Assembly: GCA_024704175.1 (NCBI GenBank)
Contig: CP085629.1
Location: 1,488,001-1,552,000, forward strand
Reading direction: 5' to 3'
Length of the DNA stretch: 64,000 nucleotides
Source of the DNA: Paenibacillus sp. P25
GTDB taxonomy: Bacteria > Bacillota > Bacilli > Paenibacillales > NBRC-103111
Positions 39,264 to 49,400 of the stretch are shown here, piece after piece; positions within the stretch are counted from its first letter, which is position 1; every line of letters begins with the position of its first letter. The notes under the pieces are model-generated. The model was not told where the DNA came from. It worked only from the letters and a program-made list of their open reading frames with translations, and made no database searches. The translations under genes were made by a program, and so were the position numbers.

Positions 39264-40500
39264 TGAGCAGGTGCTTGGCTGGATGGATGAGGCCGAGCGT
39301 CAAATCGAGGGAAAATTGAAGGAAATCGACCGGGTGATCGACCGCAATCAGTGGAAGGTTATCAGGGCGTTCCAGAAGCATAAGGTGAGCGATTATCATT
39401 TTGCCGGATCGACCGGATACGGCTATAATGATCGCGGCCGCGAAGTGCTGGACTTGGTGTATGCCGATATCTTCGGCGCCGAGTCGGCGCTGGTGCGGCC
39501 GCACTTTGTGTCCGGGACGCACACGATCGGAACGGCGCTGTTCGGCGTGCTGCGGCCGGGAGACGAGCCGCTGATGATCACGGGCCGGCCGTACGATACG
39601 CTGCATAAAGTGATTGGCAAACCCGGAGACGGGAACGGGTCGCTGCAGGACTGGGGGATCGGCTACGGCGAGGTCGCCCTGCTGGAGGACGGATCGCCTG
39701 ACTATGCGGAGATCGGACGGCGGATTACGCCACGGACGAAAGTGATCGGTATCCAGCGGTCGCGGGGCTACTCCTGGAGGCCTTCTTTCACTGTTGCGCA
39801 AATCGCGGAGATGGTCCGCTTCGTGAAGGAGGTAAACCCGGAACTGATTGTCTTTGTAGACAACTGTTACGGCGAGTTTACGGAGCTGACCGAACCGACG
39901 CAGGTCGGCGTCGACCTGATGGCCGGCTCGCTCATCAAAAATCCGGGCGGCGGGCTTGCGGCTTCCGGAGGATATATCGCAGGGAAGAGCGAATATGTAA
40001 ACAAAGCGGCTTACAGGCTGACGGCTCCGGGGATCGGCGGCGAAGTGGGCGCGATGCTGGGGACGACAAGGTCGATTTTTCAGGGGCTGTTCCTGGCGCC
40101 CCATTTGGTGGGACAAGCCGTCAAAGGGTCCGTGTTTGCCGCTTCCGTGTTCGAGAGTCTCGGCTTTACGACGCACCCCCGCTGGAACGACCCGCGCACG
40201 GACTTGATTCAGGCGATTCAATTTACCGGCGCGGAGCACCTGATCGCTTTCGTTCAGGGCATTCAGCAGGCGGCGGCGGTCGATGCGCATGTCGTTCCGG
40301 AGCCCTGGGATATGCCGGGCTACGAGCACCCGGTTATCATGGCCGCGGGCACGTTCATTCAAGGCGGGAGCCTTGAACTGTCGGCGGATGCGCCGATCCG
40401 GGAGCCCTATATCGCTTATATGCAGGGAGGATTGACCTACTCCCACTGTAAAATGGGCGTGCTGACGGCGCTGCAGAACATGCTGGACAGGGGCTTTTGA
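39256..40500 (+). CDS. YnbB-like PLP-dependent enzyme (methionine gamma-lyase family protein)
   Basis: An intact 414-residue fold-type I PLP protein of the group annotated as YnbB or aluminium resistance protein. The segment HFVSGTHTIGTALFGVLRPGDE, VDNCYGEF and the PLP lysine in GSLIKNPGGGLA are visible. It resembles cystathionine gamma-lyase-type enzymes but lacks an established substrate. Placed between hflX and glnR, as in B. subtilis, with an 8-base overlap with hflX. Confidence 0.9.
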   Translation: MFNEQVLGWMDEAERQIEGKLKEIDRVIDRNQWKVIRAFQKHKVSDYHFAGSTGYGYNDRGREVLDLVYADIFGAESALVRPHFVSGTHTIGTALFGVLRPGDEPLMITGRPYDTLHKVIGKPGDGNGSLQDWGIGYGEVALLEDGSPDYAEIGRRITPRTKVIGIQRSRGYSWRPSFTVAQIAEMVRFVKEVNPELIVFVDNCYGEFTELTEPTQVGVDLMAGSLIKNPGGGLAASGGYIAGKSEYVNKAAYRLTAPGIGGEVGAMLGTTRSIFQGLFLAPHLVGQAVKGSVFAASVFESLGFTTHPRWNDPRTDLIQAIQFTGAEHLIAFVQGIQQAAAVDAHVVPEPWDMPGYEHPVIMAAGTFIQGGSLELSADAPIREPYIAYMQGGLTYSHCKMGVLTALQNMLDRGF

Positions 40501-40580
40501 CCCTCGGTTAAAGCGGCTGGCGGGCGGAAGGGGGCATGAATTCCGTGTGTCCGCTTTGTACAAGCCTGACCTTTTGGAAT

Positions 40581-40597
40581 TGTAATCTATTTTTACA
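40581..40597 (+). promoter_or_regulatory. GlnR/TnrA operator upstream of glnRA
   Basis: TGTAA-N7-TTACA matches the GlnR/TnrA consensus TGTNA-N7-TNACA exactly. It ends 22 bases upstream of the minus 35 element; a second, weaker site may overlap the minus 35, as in B. subtilis. Confidence 0.85.
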
Positions 40598-40619
40598 TAT
40601 GGCATAAACCTAACACAAC

Positions 40620-40648
40620 TTGACACGTTTTTCTATCAAGGTTACAAT
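40620..40648 (+). promoter_or_regulatory. Sigma-A promoter of glnRA
   Basis: Perfect TTGACA, a 17-base spacer and TACAAT, 36 bases before the glnR start. Confidence 0.88.
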
Positions 40649-40684
40649 ACAGGTAAGGTTCTTTGTGCACAGGAGATGATGGAC

Positions 40685-41098
40685 ATGAGCGATGAGATTC
40701 GCCGGAATATGGCGCTGTTTCCCATTGGCATCGTGATGAAGCTCACGGACTTAACCGCAAGGCAAATCCGCTATTATGAGCAGCATGAGCTGGTGATTCC
40801 CGCCAGAACGGGAGGAAATCAGAGGCTCTATTCTTTCAACGACGTGGAGCGGCTGCTTGAAATTAAAGATCTGATTGAGAAGGGCGTGAATATCGCCGGC
40901 ATCAAACAGGTGCTGCTCCCGGTCTCGAAAGATTCCGAGGATGCGACGATACTGAACGAGCATACGGAAGTGAAACGCCGCGAGCTGACCGATTCCCAGC
41001 TGCATAAGATGCTGAAACAGCGGCTCCTGGGCGGCGGGAAGCGGCCGGGTCAAGTTTCCTTGATCCAGGGCGAGCTGTCCCGTTTCTTCAAGAAGTAA
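40685..41098 (+). CDS. glnR: Nitrogen regulator GlnR, MerR family
   Basis: An intact 137-residue repressor of glutamine synthetase. The winged-helix domain (LTDLTARQIRYYEQHELVIPAR and RLYSFNDVERLLEIKDLIEKGVNI order) is followed by a C-terminal autoinhibitory tail ending GELSRFFKK, which senses feedback-inhibited glutamine synthetase. Of three closely spaced ATG codons, 40685 is chosen from the AGGAG spacing of 9. The operator and promoter lie just upstream, consistent with autoregulation. Confidence 0.95.
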   Translation: MSDEIRRNMALFPIGIVMKLTDLTARQIRYYEQHELVIPARTGGNQRLYSFNDVERLLEIKDLIEKGVNIAGIKQVLLPVSKDSEDATILNEHTEVKRRELTDSQLHKMLKQRLLGGGKRPGQVSLIQGELSRFFKK

Positions 41099-41188
41099 GG
41101 CTTGGCCGGATCATGCCTGGCCCGGTGTTGTCACGGAAGCGGGCATGCTTCGTTAACTTTTGCAACAGTCCAAGGAGGAGATTTCACC

Positions 41189-42526
41189 ATGTCCGATAAG
41201 AATTATTCCAAACAAGACATTCTGCGCATCGCCAAGGAAGAGAACGTCAGATTCATCCGTTTGCAGTTCACCGACTTGCTTGGGACGATCAAGAACGTGG
41301 AGATTCCGGTAAGCCAATTGGAGAAAGCGCTTGATAACAAAATGATGTTCGACGGCTCCTCGATCGAGGGTTATGTCCGGATTGAGGAATCGGATATGTA
41401 CTTATACCCCGATCTCAGTACTTGGGTCGTATTCCCTTGGGTGACGGAAGACCGTGTTGCCCGGTTGATCTGCGACATTTATCTTCCCGACGGCCGCCCG
41501 TTCCCGGGAGACCCCGTGGCATTCTGAAGAATGTCCTGAAGGAAGCCGAGGAGATGGGCTTTACTTCGATGAACGTCGGTCCGGAGCCGGAATTCTTCCT
41601 GTTTAAGACGGACGAGAAGGGCAATCCGACGACGGAGCTCAACGACCAGGGCGGGTATTTCGACCTGGCGCCGACGGATCTCGGCGAGAACTGCCGCCGC
41701 GAAATCGTTCTTACGCTGGAGGAGATGGGATTTGAGATCGAAGCCTCCCACCACGAAGTGGCGCCGGGGCAGCATGAGATCGACTTCAAGTATGCCGATG
41801 CGATCAAAGCGGCGGATCAGATCCAAACCTTCAAGCTGGTTGTTAAAACGGTGGCGAGACAGCATGGGCTGCATGCAACCTTTATGCCCAAACCGCTGTT
41901 CGGTGTGAACGGCTCCGGCATGCACTGCCATCAGTCCTTGTTCCGCGGGAATGAGAATGCATTCTACGATGAGAACGACAAGCTTGGCTTAAGTACGGTA
42001 GCAAGACAGTACATGGCCGGCATTCTCCGCCATGCGCGAGCTTTTGCCGCCATTACGAATCCGACGGTCAACTCCTACAAGCGTCTGGTTCCGGGCTATG
42101 AAGCCCCTTGTTATGTAGCCTGGTCCGCCAGCAACCGCGGCCCGATGATCCGGATCCCGGCTTCCCGCGGTCTCAGCACCCGTGTCGAAGTGCGCAACCC
42201 GGACCCGGCGGCGAACCCGTACCTGGCCCTCGCGGTCATGCTGAAGGCGGGACTTGACGGCATCAAGCACAAAATGCAGGTTGCCTCCTCCGACGGACCG
42301 CAATATTTATGTCATGACGGACGAAGAGCGGGAAGAGCAGGGCATTCCGAGCCTGCCGGTCGATCTGAAGCAGGCGCTCGAAGAGCTGATCCGCAACGAT
42401 GTCATCTGCGATGCGCTTGGCGATCATGCGCTTGCACACTTCTACGAGCTGAAAGAAATCGAATGGGATATCTACCGCACGCAAGTGCACCAGTGGGAAC
42501 GCGAACAATATTTGACCTTGTATTAA
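41189..42526 (+). CDS. glnA: Glutamine synthetase type I-alpha (frameshifted)
   Basis: Forms glutamine from glutamate, ammonia and ATP. The 445-residue length is that of the GSI-alpha class of Firmicutes. [30 protein letters not shown], the [11 protein letters not shown] loop, [11 protein letters not shown] and [13 protein letters not shown] are all present. A C is missing from a C5 run near 41515 and an extra G lies near 42287, so three reading frames are used. AAGGAGGAG precedes the ATG. It is the second gene of the GlnR-controlled operon, 90 bases after glnR, and ends in a strong terminator. Confidence 0.96.
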
Positions 42527-42537
42527 TATAGGTGAGA

Positions 42538-42579
42538 AACCGCCTGTCTGCAGAATCGCTGCGGCAGGCGGTTTTTTTG
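42538..42579 (+). terminator. Terminator of glnRA
   Basis: AACCGCCTG pairs with CAGGCGGTT, with an inner CTGCAG/CTGCGG region, followed by T7. Confidence 0.9.
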
Positions 42580-42643
42580 TGCGAAAAAAGCCTTTCCTTG
42601 GAGCATGGTAGCGTCCGAAGGAAAGGCTTATGTTGTTCATCCC

Positions 42644-43264
42644 TTAGTGGATATCGCGGAATACGCCGATGACCCTGCCCAAGATGGTGACGTGCTTCAA
42701 GCGGATCGGCTCCAAAGCGGGATTCTCCGGCTGCAGACGGATGTGGTCCTTTTCTTTATAGAAGGTTTTGACCGTCGCTTCGTCATCCTCCGTCATGGCT
42801 ACTACGATCTCCCCGTTATTGGCTGTTTGCTGCTGCCTTACGATGACGTAATCCCCGTTATGAATACCCGCTTCGATCATACTGTCTCCGATGACGCTGA
42901 GCATAAACACATTATGATCGCCGACAAAGTGGCTCGGCGGCGGGAAATAATCTTCGATATTCTCGGTGGCCGTAATCGGCGTACCGGCAGTGACCCGGCC
43001 AATCAAGGGAACGCGTGAAACCGAAACGGAGAAGGCGCCGTCGCCGGTGCTGCCGTCAAGGATTTCAATGGCGCGGGGTTTGGTGGGGTCGCGGCGGATG
43101 AGCCCTTTCTTCTCCAGCCGTTCGAGATGCCCGTGTACGGTGGAGCTGGATGCAAGGCCGACGGCTTCGCCGATTTCGCGAACGGAAGGCGGATACCCCT
43201 TATCTTTCACTTCGTTCTTGATAAAATCCAAAATCGCCTGCTGGCGATTGGAAATTTTGCTCAT
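42644..43264 (-). CDS. lexA: SOS repressor LexA
   Basis: An intact 206-residue repressor. It has the N-terminal winged helix ([23 protein letters not shown]), the Ala-Gly cleavage site in RVTAGTP, the catalytic Ser in GDSMIEAG and Lys in ATVKTFYKE. It represses DNA-damage genes until RecA stimulates self-cleavage. It is divergent from a yneA-like gene, and the shared intergenic region contains four LexA-box-like sites. Confidence 0.97.
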   Translation of the reverse strand: MSKISNRQQAILDFIKNEVKDKGYPPSVREIGEAVGLASSSTVHGHLERLEKKGLIRRDPTKPRAIEILDGSTGDGAFSVSVSRVPLIGRVTAGTPITATENIEDYFPPPSHFVGDHNVFMLSVIGDSMIEAGIHNGDYVIVRQQQTANNGEIVVAMTEDDEATVKTFYKEKDHIRLQPENPALEPIRLKHVTILGRVIGVFRDIH

Positions 43265-43299
43265 CGCGAATCACTCCATTTTTGGTAATCATTACTTGA

Positions 43300-43328
43300 A
43301 GTATAACACAGAACCGGAGTTCGTACAA
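43300..43328 (-). promoter_or_regulatory. Candidate lexA promoter
   Basis: On the minus strand TTGTAC, 17 bases, TATACT. One LexA-like box lies in the spacer and a second overlaps the minus 35. Confidence 0.55.
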
Positions 43329-43397
43329 ACAATTGTTCGAAAAAACCGTTGACACAAACAGGTGTTCGTGTTACATTGGGAACAGAACAAATGTTTG
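43310..43397. promoter_or_regulatory. Four candidate LexA (SOS) boxes between lexA and yneA
   Basis: Each differs by one base from CGAAC-N4-GTTCG or its GTTTG variant: AGAAC-CGGA-GTTCG at 43310, CAAAC-AATT-GTTCG at 43326, CAAAC-AGGT-GTTCG at 43355 and AGAAC-AAAT-GTTTG at 43384. Two lie over the lexA promoter, two over the yneA promoter. The last three are spaced 29 bases apart. Confidence 0.75.
43349..43377 (+). promoter_or_regulatory. Promoter of yneA-like gene
   Basis: Perfect TTGACA, a 17-base spacer that contains a LexA-like box, and TACATT, 33 bases before the ATG. Confidence 0.8.
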
Positions 43398-43410
43398 GGG
43401 AGTGTTGATC

Positions 43411-43798
43411 ATGTATCAGAATACACAGCTCATCGGCCAATATAACGGAAATCATAAGGAAACAGCACAGCGTGTTATACATACAGGGAACGGCTCTAAG
43501 AGAACAAAGGTCAGAATGTTTGTTCGCATGTCGGGTGCGGGTCTATTTATCGCGATACTGGTATTGGTCTACGGACTGCTGGCGGGAGGTCTTGGGGATC
43601 GGGATGCTTTTGCGGCTTCCGAACATGCTTCGCCGCTTCGAACTATGTAATCGTTGCGCAGGGGATACGCTTTGGGCCATCGCCTCCGAGCACAAGCGGA
43701 AGGGACAGGATGTCCGCGATTACGTCGACGAGATCTTAAAGGTGAACGGTTTGAAGAGCCCCTCTTTGCGGGTGGGGCAAAAGCTTCTTCTGCCTTAA
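43411..43798 (+). CDS. yneA: YneA-like SOS cell-division suppressor with LysM domain (frameshifted)
   Basis: A protein of about 129 residues with one membrane helix (about residues 43-63) and a C-terminal LysM domain (VIVAQGDTLWAIASEHK to LRVGQKLLLP). In B. subtilis YneA delays septation during DNA damage and is cleared by extracellular proteolysis. Two single-base losses (near 43648 and 43663) separate the membrane part from the LysM domain. LexA-box-like sites overlie its promoter and it is divergent from lexA, both as in B. subtilis. GGGGAG precedes the ATG. Confidence 0.85.
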
Positions 43799-43900
43799 CC
43801 TGATCCGACCGGTTATCCGCCGCTTTCTCTTGACAATCGTACCTGGTAATGTCAAAGTATTAATGTTACAGGCAGTACTTGACTTTACAGGAGGTTGGGC

Positions 43901-44107
43901 ATGAGCGAAGCGGATCACGAAGCAACCGTCAGACGAATCAACGAGCTTGCCCGCAAAGCCAAAACGACAGGGTTAACGGATGAAGAATTGGATGAACGCA
44001 ATGAATTGCGTCGGAAGTATATCGATTCTTTCAAGTCGTCTTTGCGCTCGCAGCTGGACAATATCAAATTCGTTGATGAGAACGCGGATGCGGAAAACAA
44101 AGGATAA
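43901..44107 (+). CDS. ynzC: YnzC-like DUF896 protein
   Basis: An intact 68-residue protein with the DUF896 pattern (RINELARKAKTTGLTDEELDERNELRRKYIDSFKSSL order). The family forms a short helical hairpin; B. subtilis ynzC lies downstream of yneA and is SOS-regulated with it. GGAGG lies upstream of the ATG. Molecular function unknown. Confidence 0.88.
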   Translation: MSEADHEATVRRINELARKAKTTGLTDEELDERNELRRKYIDSFKSSLRSQLDNIKFVDENADAENKG

Positions 44108-44129
44108 CTGAGCGAATAGGGGCAAACAC

Positions 44130-44639
44130 ATGTCACGCAAGTGGGAACGGATGGTTAAGAAGAATACGAAAGTCACCAATGCCCGTCGGAAGAAGACAGG
44201 AAGTACGCTGATAGCGGGAGGAGGCGCGGAAGATTCAGTCGTCTTTAAAGGACGCAGTTGGATGTTCCCTTTGCTCCTCGTGGCCGTCGGTGTTTTCTGT
44301 TTTATTAGCTTCCGTAATATGGCCGGGCAGGATCAGCTGTATTGGGTGACGGGTGCCAGTTACTTGTTTCTGGCGGTGATCATTTACTGGGTACGCCGGC
44401 CTTTTTTAAGAATCGGCAAGCAGTCTCTTACTTCCCGGCGTTTCGGCGGGGACCGGACGGTAGATGCATCGCAAATCAGCCAAATTTTATTCAGCAAGGA
44501 TGCGGTGGTTGTCGTTATTCTGCCTAAAAATAACCGTTGGGCGTTTACACGTTTGTACCACCAATTCCCTATTGAACAAATGAAGGAAACATTAAAGGAA
44601 TTTGCGGGGAAGAACAACATCGCTATCAACGAAGAGTAA
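44130..44639 (+). CDS. Small membrane protein of unknown function
   Basis: An intact 169-residue protein. A Lys/Arg-rich N terminus (about 25 residues) is followed by two membrane helices (about residues 45-62 and 73-88), then a basic segment (VRRPFLRIGKQSL) and a soluble domain of about 75 residues with beta-strand-like pattern. The topology suggests both ends in the cytosol with a PH-like or sensor-like C-terminal domain, but I do not recognise the family. It starts 22 bases after ynzC and may share its transcript. Confidence 0.6.
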   Translation: MSRKWERMVKKNTKVTNARRKKTGSTLIAGGGAEDSVVFKGRSWMFPLLLVAVGVFCFISFRNMAGQDQLYWVTGASYLFLAVIIYWVRRPFLRIGKQSLTSRRFGGDRTVDASQISQILFSKDAVVVVILPKNNRWAFTRLYHQFPIEQMKETLKEFAGKNNIAINEE

Positions 44640-44690
44640 TCAGTCATACCATGATTCATGGATATTCCGGGGAGAAAGAGGAAGCAGTCG

Positions 44691-45485
44691 ATGACCATCA
44701 AAGCGGTTCTTTTTGATTTGGATGATACTTTGCTGTGGGATGAACGCAGCGTGAAAGAAGCATTTCGGGCTACTTGCGGCGAGGCGGCCAAGCATTATGA
44801 TCTCGATCCGGACAAGCTGGAGGAAGCGGTTCGCCGCGAAGCGAGGGCTCTATATGAATCGTTTGAAACCTTTCCTTTTACGAAAATGATCGGGATCAAC
44901 CCGTTTGAAGGCTTATGGGCTCATTTTACACAGGGCGAGCAGCCGGAATTCCGCAAGCTGCAGGCTCTTGCTCCCGGGTACCGCAAAGCTTCCTGGACCC
45001 GGGGACTTGAGGCTCTCGGCATTCAGGATGAGGAACTTGGGGCTAAGCTCGCTGAGATGTTTCCGGCCGAACGACGCAATCGTCCTATTGTTTATGAAGA
45101 AACTTTCGAAGTGCTGGATCAGTTGAAAGGGAAGTACAAGCTGTTGCTGCTTACCAACGGCTCACCTGATTTGCAAAAGGAAAAGCTGGCTGGCGTACCG
45201 GAGCTGGCCCCTTATTTCGATCACATCGTGATCTCAGGAGAATTCGGCGAAGGCAAACCGGCCGCTTCGATTTTCCGTCACGCCATGAGCTTGCTCGGAA
45301 TCACCGCTGAGGAAGGCGTGATGATCGGGGATAAGCTGACGACGGATATTCTGGGCTCGGGTTCTGTTGGGATGCGGAATATGTGGATCAACCGTCATGG
45401 GATCGAGCGGAATGACGACATCGTTCCTGCTTTTGAAATCAAGAATCTCCACGAGATTCAAAAGGTGATCGATTCGCTCGAATAA
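44691..45485 (+). CDS. HAD family hydrolase
   Basis: An intact 264-residue protein with motif I DLDDTLLWDE, motif II LLTNGSPD, motif III Lys in EGKPAASIF and motif IV MIGDKLTTDILGS. The length and the helical cap place it in the C1-cap group. The ATG at 44691 has AGAGGA upstream. It ends before a strong terminator and may be the last gene of the lexA-linked plus-strand unit. Confidence 0.87.
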   Translation: MTIKAVLFDLDDTLLWDERSVKEAFRATCGEAAKHYDLDPDKLEEAVRREARALYESFETFPFTKMIGINPFEGLWAHFTQGEQPEFRKLQALAPGYRKASWTRGLEALGIQDEELGAKLAEMFPAERRNRPIVYEETFEVLDQLKGKYKLLLLTNGSPDLQKEKLAGVPELAPYFDHIVISGEFGEGKPAASIFRHAMSLLGITAEEGVMIGDKLTTDILGSGSVGMRNMWINRHGIERNDDIVPAFEIKNLHEIQKVIDSLE

Positions 45486-45488
45486 ATC

Positions 45489-45525
45489 AAAGGCCCGTCG
45501 GCTGCAGCGACTGACGGGCCTTTTT
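45489..45525 (+). terminator. Terminator after HAD gene
   Basis: AAAGGCCCGTC pairs with GACGGGCCTTT over 11 positions, followed by T run. Confidence 0.9.
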
Positions 45526-45601
45526 CAGTTGATAAGAGTTTAAAAGATTCGGTCCGGTCCTTGCAAAACAAGGACAGCGTAGCTATTTATCCTAGTATAT
45601 A

Positions 45602-46144
45602 TTAAGCTTTGATGAAGGCAGGGTCGTCGAACGGATGAGCAATCCAGCCCTCGGTCTCAATGAAGAGGCGAACGGCAACGATTTGACGGTTTTCCATCAG
45701 CGTGAAGAAGTGCGGCTTGCTTTCCGGAACGGAGATGACGTCGCCGGCTTCGAGCTCGACATCGAAGTAGCCTACATCGTCGGTGCCTTTAATGATGAAG
45801 ATGCCCTTCCCTGCAGTGATGGCACGTACTTCGTCTTCCGTGTGGGTATGGACCTGCTCGAATTTTTTGAGCAATTCGTCGAGGTTCGGCGTAGCATCGG
45901 ACAGGGCGATGATATCCCAAGTGCGGTAACCGCGGCGCGCCGCCAAATCTTTAATCTCGGCATCGAACGTTTCGAGAATCCGGCCTTTATCCTCATCGGT
46001 CAGTTTGAAGTTCTCTTGCAGATCTGCGGGAAGCTTACTGGCGTCCCAATGCTCGTATAATACCTCTTGTTTATCCAAAAATGCTTTGACATTCGCTTCG
46101 CCGCTAATACGCTCGTTCGTGTTGCGGATGCGGATTTCTGCCAT
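45602..46144 (-). CDS. mtnD: Acireductone dioxygenase
   Basis: An intact 180-residue cupin of the methionine salvage pathway, converting acireductone to the 2-keto precursor of methionine. The metal ligands are HTHTEDEVR (two His and Glu, about residues 96-104) and the His of SKPHFF. AGAGGGATGAAC precedes ATG 46144. Unlike Bacillus it stands alone, without other mtn genes and without a recognisable S-box leader. It is divergent from metH, which also serves methionine formation. Confidence 0.9.
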   Translation of the reverse strand: MAEIRIRNTNERISGEANVKAFLDKQEVLYEHWDASKLPADLQENFKLTDEDKGRILETFDAEIKDLAARRGYRTWDIIALSDATPNLDELLKKFEQVHTHTEDEVRAITAGKGIFIIKGTDDVGYFDVELEAGDVISVPESKPHFFTLMENRQIVAVRLFIETEGWIAHPFDDPAFIKA

Positions 46145-46436
46145 GTTCATCCCTCTTTCTTTCACCATATAATAAAGAGAATTGGTTCTTCTAAGCAATC
46201 ATTATAATGGAAAACCGGGTATCTGTCGATGGATTAACGTTGACAAATCCGATGAGTAATATAAGAATTGTAATGAAGGGCCTGGTTTAAGTAAATAGGA
46301 TATGTTTCATTCTTTTCATCATGTTACGTTTCTGATACACTAAAGGTTAAATTGTACGCGAATCCTGTTGATTTTTGCGTTATAGCCGGGACTTGCCCGG
46401 CCTGTTCGGCATAGGCAGGTTGAGAGGGGATCATAC

Positions 46437-49400
46437 ATGAGCAAGCCATCATTAAAAGAACAATTACAGAAGAAGATCCTGATTCTGGACGGGGCCATGG
46501 GCACCATGATTCAGCGCGAGAACTTGACGGCCGATGATTTTGGCAGTGAAGAACTGGATGGGTGTAATGAAATTCTGGTCGTGACCCGCCCGGACGTGAT
46601 CCGGAAAATTCATGAAGCTTATTTTGCCGCTGGCGCGGATATTATTGAAACCAATACGTTCGGGGCGACCAGCGTCGTGCTGGCGGAGTATGACCTCCAG
46701 GACCGGGCGCGGGAATTGAATCTGGCGGCGGCCAAGCTCGCTATGGAAGCCGCGGAGAAGTATTCTACGCCGGAATGGCCGCGTTACGTTGCCGGGGCGA
46801 TGGGTCCGACGACCAAGACTCTGTCGGTAACCGGGGGGTCACGTTCGACGAATTGGTGGACAGCTACTACGAGCAGGCGCTGGCTTTGATGGAAGCGGGC
46901 GTCGATTGTCTGCTGCTTGAAACCTCCCAGGACACCTTGAATGTCAAGGCGGGGAGCATCGGAATCCGCAAGGCGTTTGACAAGCTGGGGCGCAAGTCGC
47001 CTTTGATGATTTCAGGAACGATCGAGCCGATGGGCACGACGCTGGCCGGTCAAAATATCGAATCGTTCTATGTCTCCCTGGAGCATCTGGAGCCGGTTTC
47101 GATCGGCCTTAACTGTGCGACCGGACCGGAGTTTATGCGCGACCACATCCGGACGCTGTCGGAGATCGCCGGTACGGCCATCAGCTGTTATCCGAATGCC
47201 GGGTCGCCGGATGAGAACGGGAATTACCACGAATCGCCCGAATCGCTTGCGAAGAAGATGGCCGGCTTCGCCGAGCAGGGCTGGCTGAATATTGCCGGCG
47301 GTCGCTGCGGTACGACGCCGGATCATATTCAGGCGATGGCCGAAATGCTGAGAAACTACGAGCCGCGCCGGAAGTTCGGCACGCACCCGCCGGCGGTATC
47401 CGGTATTGAGACGGTGTACATTGAAGATGCGAACCGTCCCTACATGGTTGGGGAAAGAACGAATGTTCTCGGTTCCAGGAAGTTCAAGCGGCTGATTGTC
47501 GAAGGCAAGTATGAAGAAGCCTCCGAAATCGCAAGAGCCCAGGTCAAAGGCGGGGCGGCCGTAGTCGACGTTTGCTTGCAGGACCCGGACCGCGATGAAA
47601 TGAGCGATATGCAGAAGTTTCTCGAGCTCGTCGTGAAGAAGGTTAAAGTACCGCTCATGCTCGACTCCACGGATGCCCGGGTTATTGAGCTGGGCCTGAA
47701 ATATTCGCAGGGGAAGGCGATCATCAACTCGATCAACCTCGAAGACGGAGAGGAGAAATTCGAGAAGGTGGTGCCGCTCATTCACCGTTATGGCGCCGCG
47801 GCTGTCGTAGGTACGATCGACGAGCGGGGGCAGGCCATCACAGCCAAGGATAAGCTCGAAGTCGCCAAGCGCTCCTATGATCTGCTGGTGAACAAATACG
47901 GTATGAAACCGAGCGATATTATTTTCGATCCGCTCGTATTTCCGGTGGGAACGGGGGACCAGCAGTATATCGGTTCGGCCAAGGAAACGATCGAAGGGAT
48001 TCGCCTGATCAAAGAAGCGATGCCGGATACGGAGACGATTCTTGGACTCAGCAATGTCTCGTTCGGGCTGCCCGAAGCCGGGCGCGAAGTGCTCAATGCC
48101 GTCTTTTTATACCACTGCACCAAGGCAGGCCTGGATTATGCTATCGTGAACACGGAGAAGCTCGAGCGGTACGCTTCGATTCCGGAGGAAGAGCGCCGTC
48201 TGGCCGAGAGCCTTATTTATGAGACGAATGACGATACGCTTGCAGCCTTTGTGGCACACTTCCGGACGAAGAAGGTTGAGAAGAAAGAGAAAATCTCGAA
48301 CCTCAGCTTGGAGGAGCGGCTCGCTTCGTATGTTGTCGAGGGGACCAAAGAGGGCTTGATTCCCGACCTGGCTGAAGCGCTTCAGAAGTATACGCCGCTC
48401 GAGGTCATCAACGGACCGCTCATGCGCGGGATGGAGGAAGTCGGCCGCCTGTTCAACAACAACGAGCTGATCGTAGCCGAGGTGCTGCAGAGCGCCGAGG
48501 TCATGAAGGCCTCCGTCGCTTACCTGGAGCAGTTCATGGAGAAGACGGAGAGCGCGGTGAAGGGGAAAATCATCCTCGCTACGGTTAAGGGCGACGTACA
48601 CGACATCGGCAAAAACCTGGTGGAGATCATTCTCTCCAACAACGGCTACAAGATTATCAACCTGGGGATCAAGGTACCGCCGGAGCAGCTCATTGAGGCC
48701 TACCGGCAAGAGAAGCCGGATGCAATCGGGCTGTCCGGTCTGCTCGTCAAATCGGCGCAGCAGATGGTGATCACGGCGCAGGATTTGAAAAATGCGGGCA
48801 TCGACGTGCCGATCCTTGTCGGCGGCGCGGCGCTTACGCGCAAATTCACCAAAACGCGGATCGCTCCGGAATACGACGGCATTGTGCTTTACGCCAAGGA
48901 CGCCATGGACGGACTGGACCTCGCCAACAAGCTGAGCGATCCGGCGCAGCGGCAGGCGATGATCCGCGAGCTGCGGGAAAGCATGGACTCCGATGTGATG
49001 GAATCCGGGCGGAAAGAGGATGCGATGCCGCAGCTGACGCGGGTGAAGTCCTCCAATGTGGACCGTACGGTGCCGGTACAGGTGCCGCCGGATCTGGAGC
49101 GCCATGTGATGCGGGATTACCCGATCAGCCACTTGATTCCTTATGTGAATATGCAAATGCTGCTCGGCCACCATCTCGGACTTAAAGGGAAGGTCGAGAA
49201 GTCGCTGGCGGATAAAGATCCGAAAGCGGTGCAGCTCAAAGAGACCGTGGATCAAATTCTAGCGGAAGCTCAGCATGAAGGGATTATCAAGGCGCAGGGC
49301 ATGTACCGGTTCTTCCCGGCTCAAGCGGACGGCAACGACGTTATCGTCTATGACCCGGAAGATCATAGCCGTGTACTGCAGAAGTTCTCGTTCCCGCGGC

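Noticed and set aside
39160..40626. 488-codon open frame antisense to ynbB
   Set aside because: The plus-strand gene is intact with PLP motifs; the antisense frame has no domain or start signal.
46145..46436. Possible SAM or cobalamin riboswitch before metH or mtnD
   Set aside because: I looked for the S-box core (CTCTTATCAAGAG-type) and the B12 box and found neither in the intergenic region.
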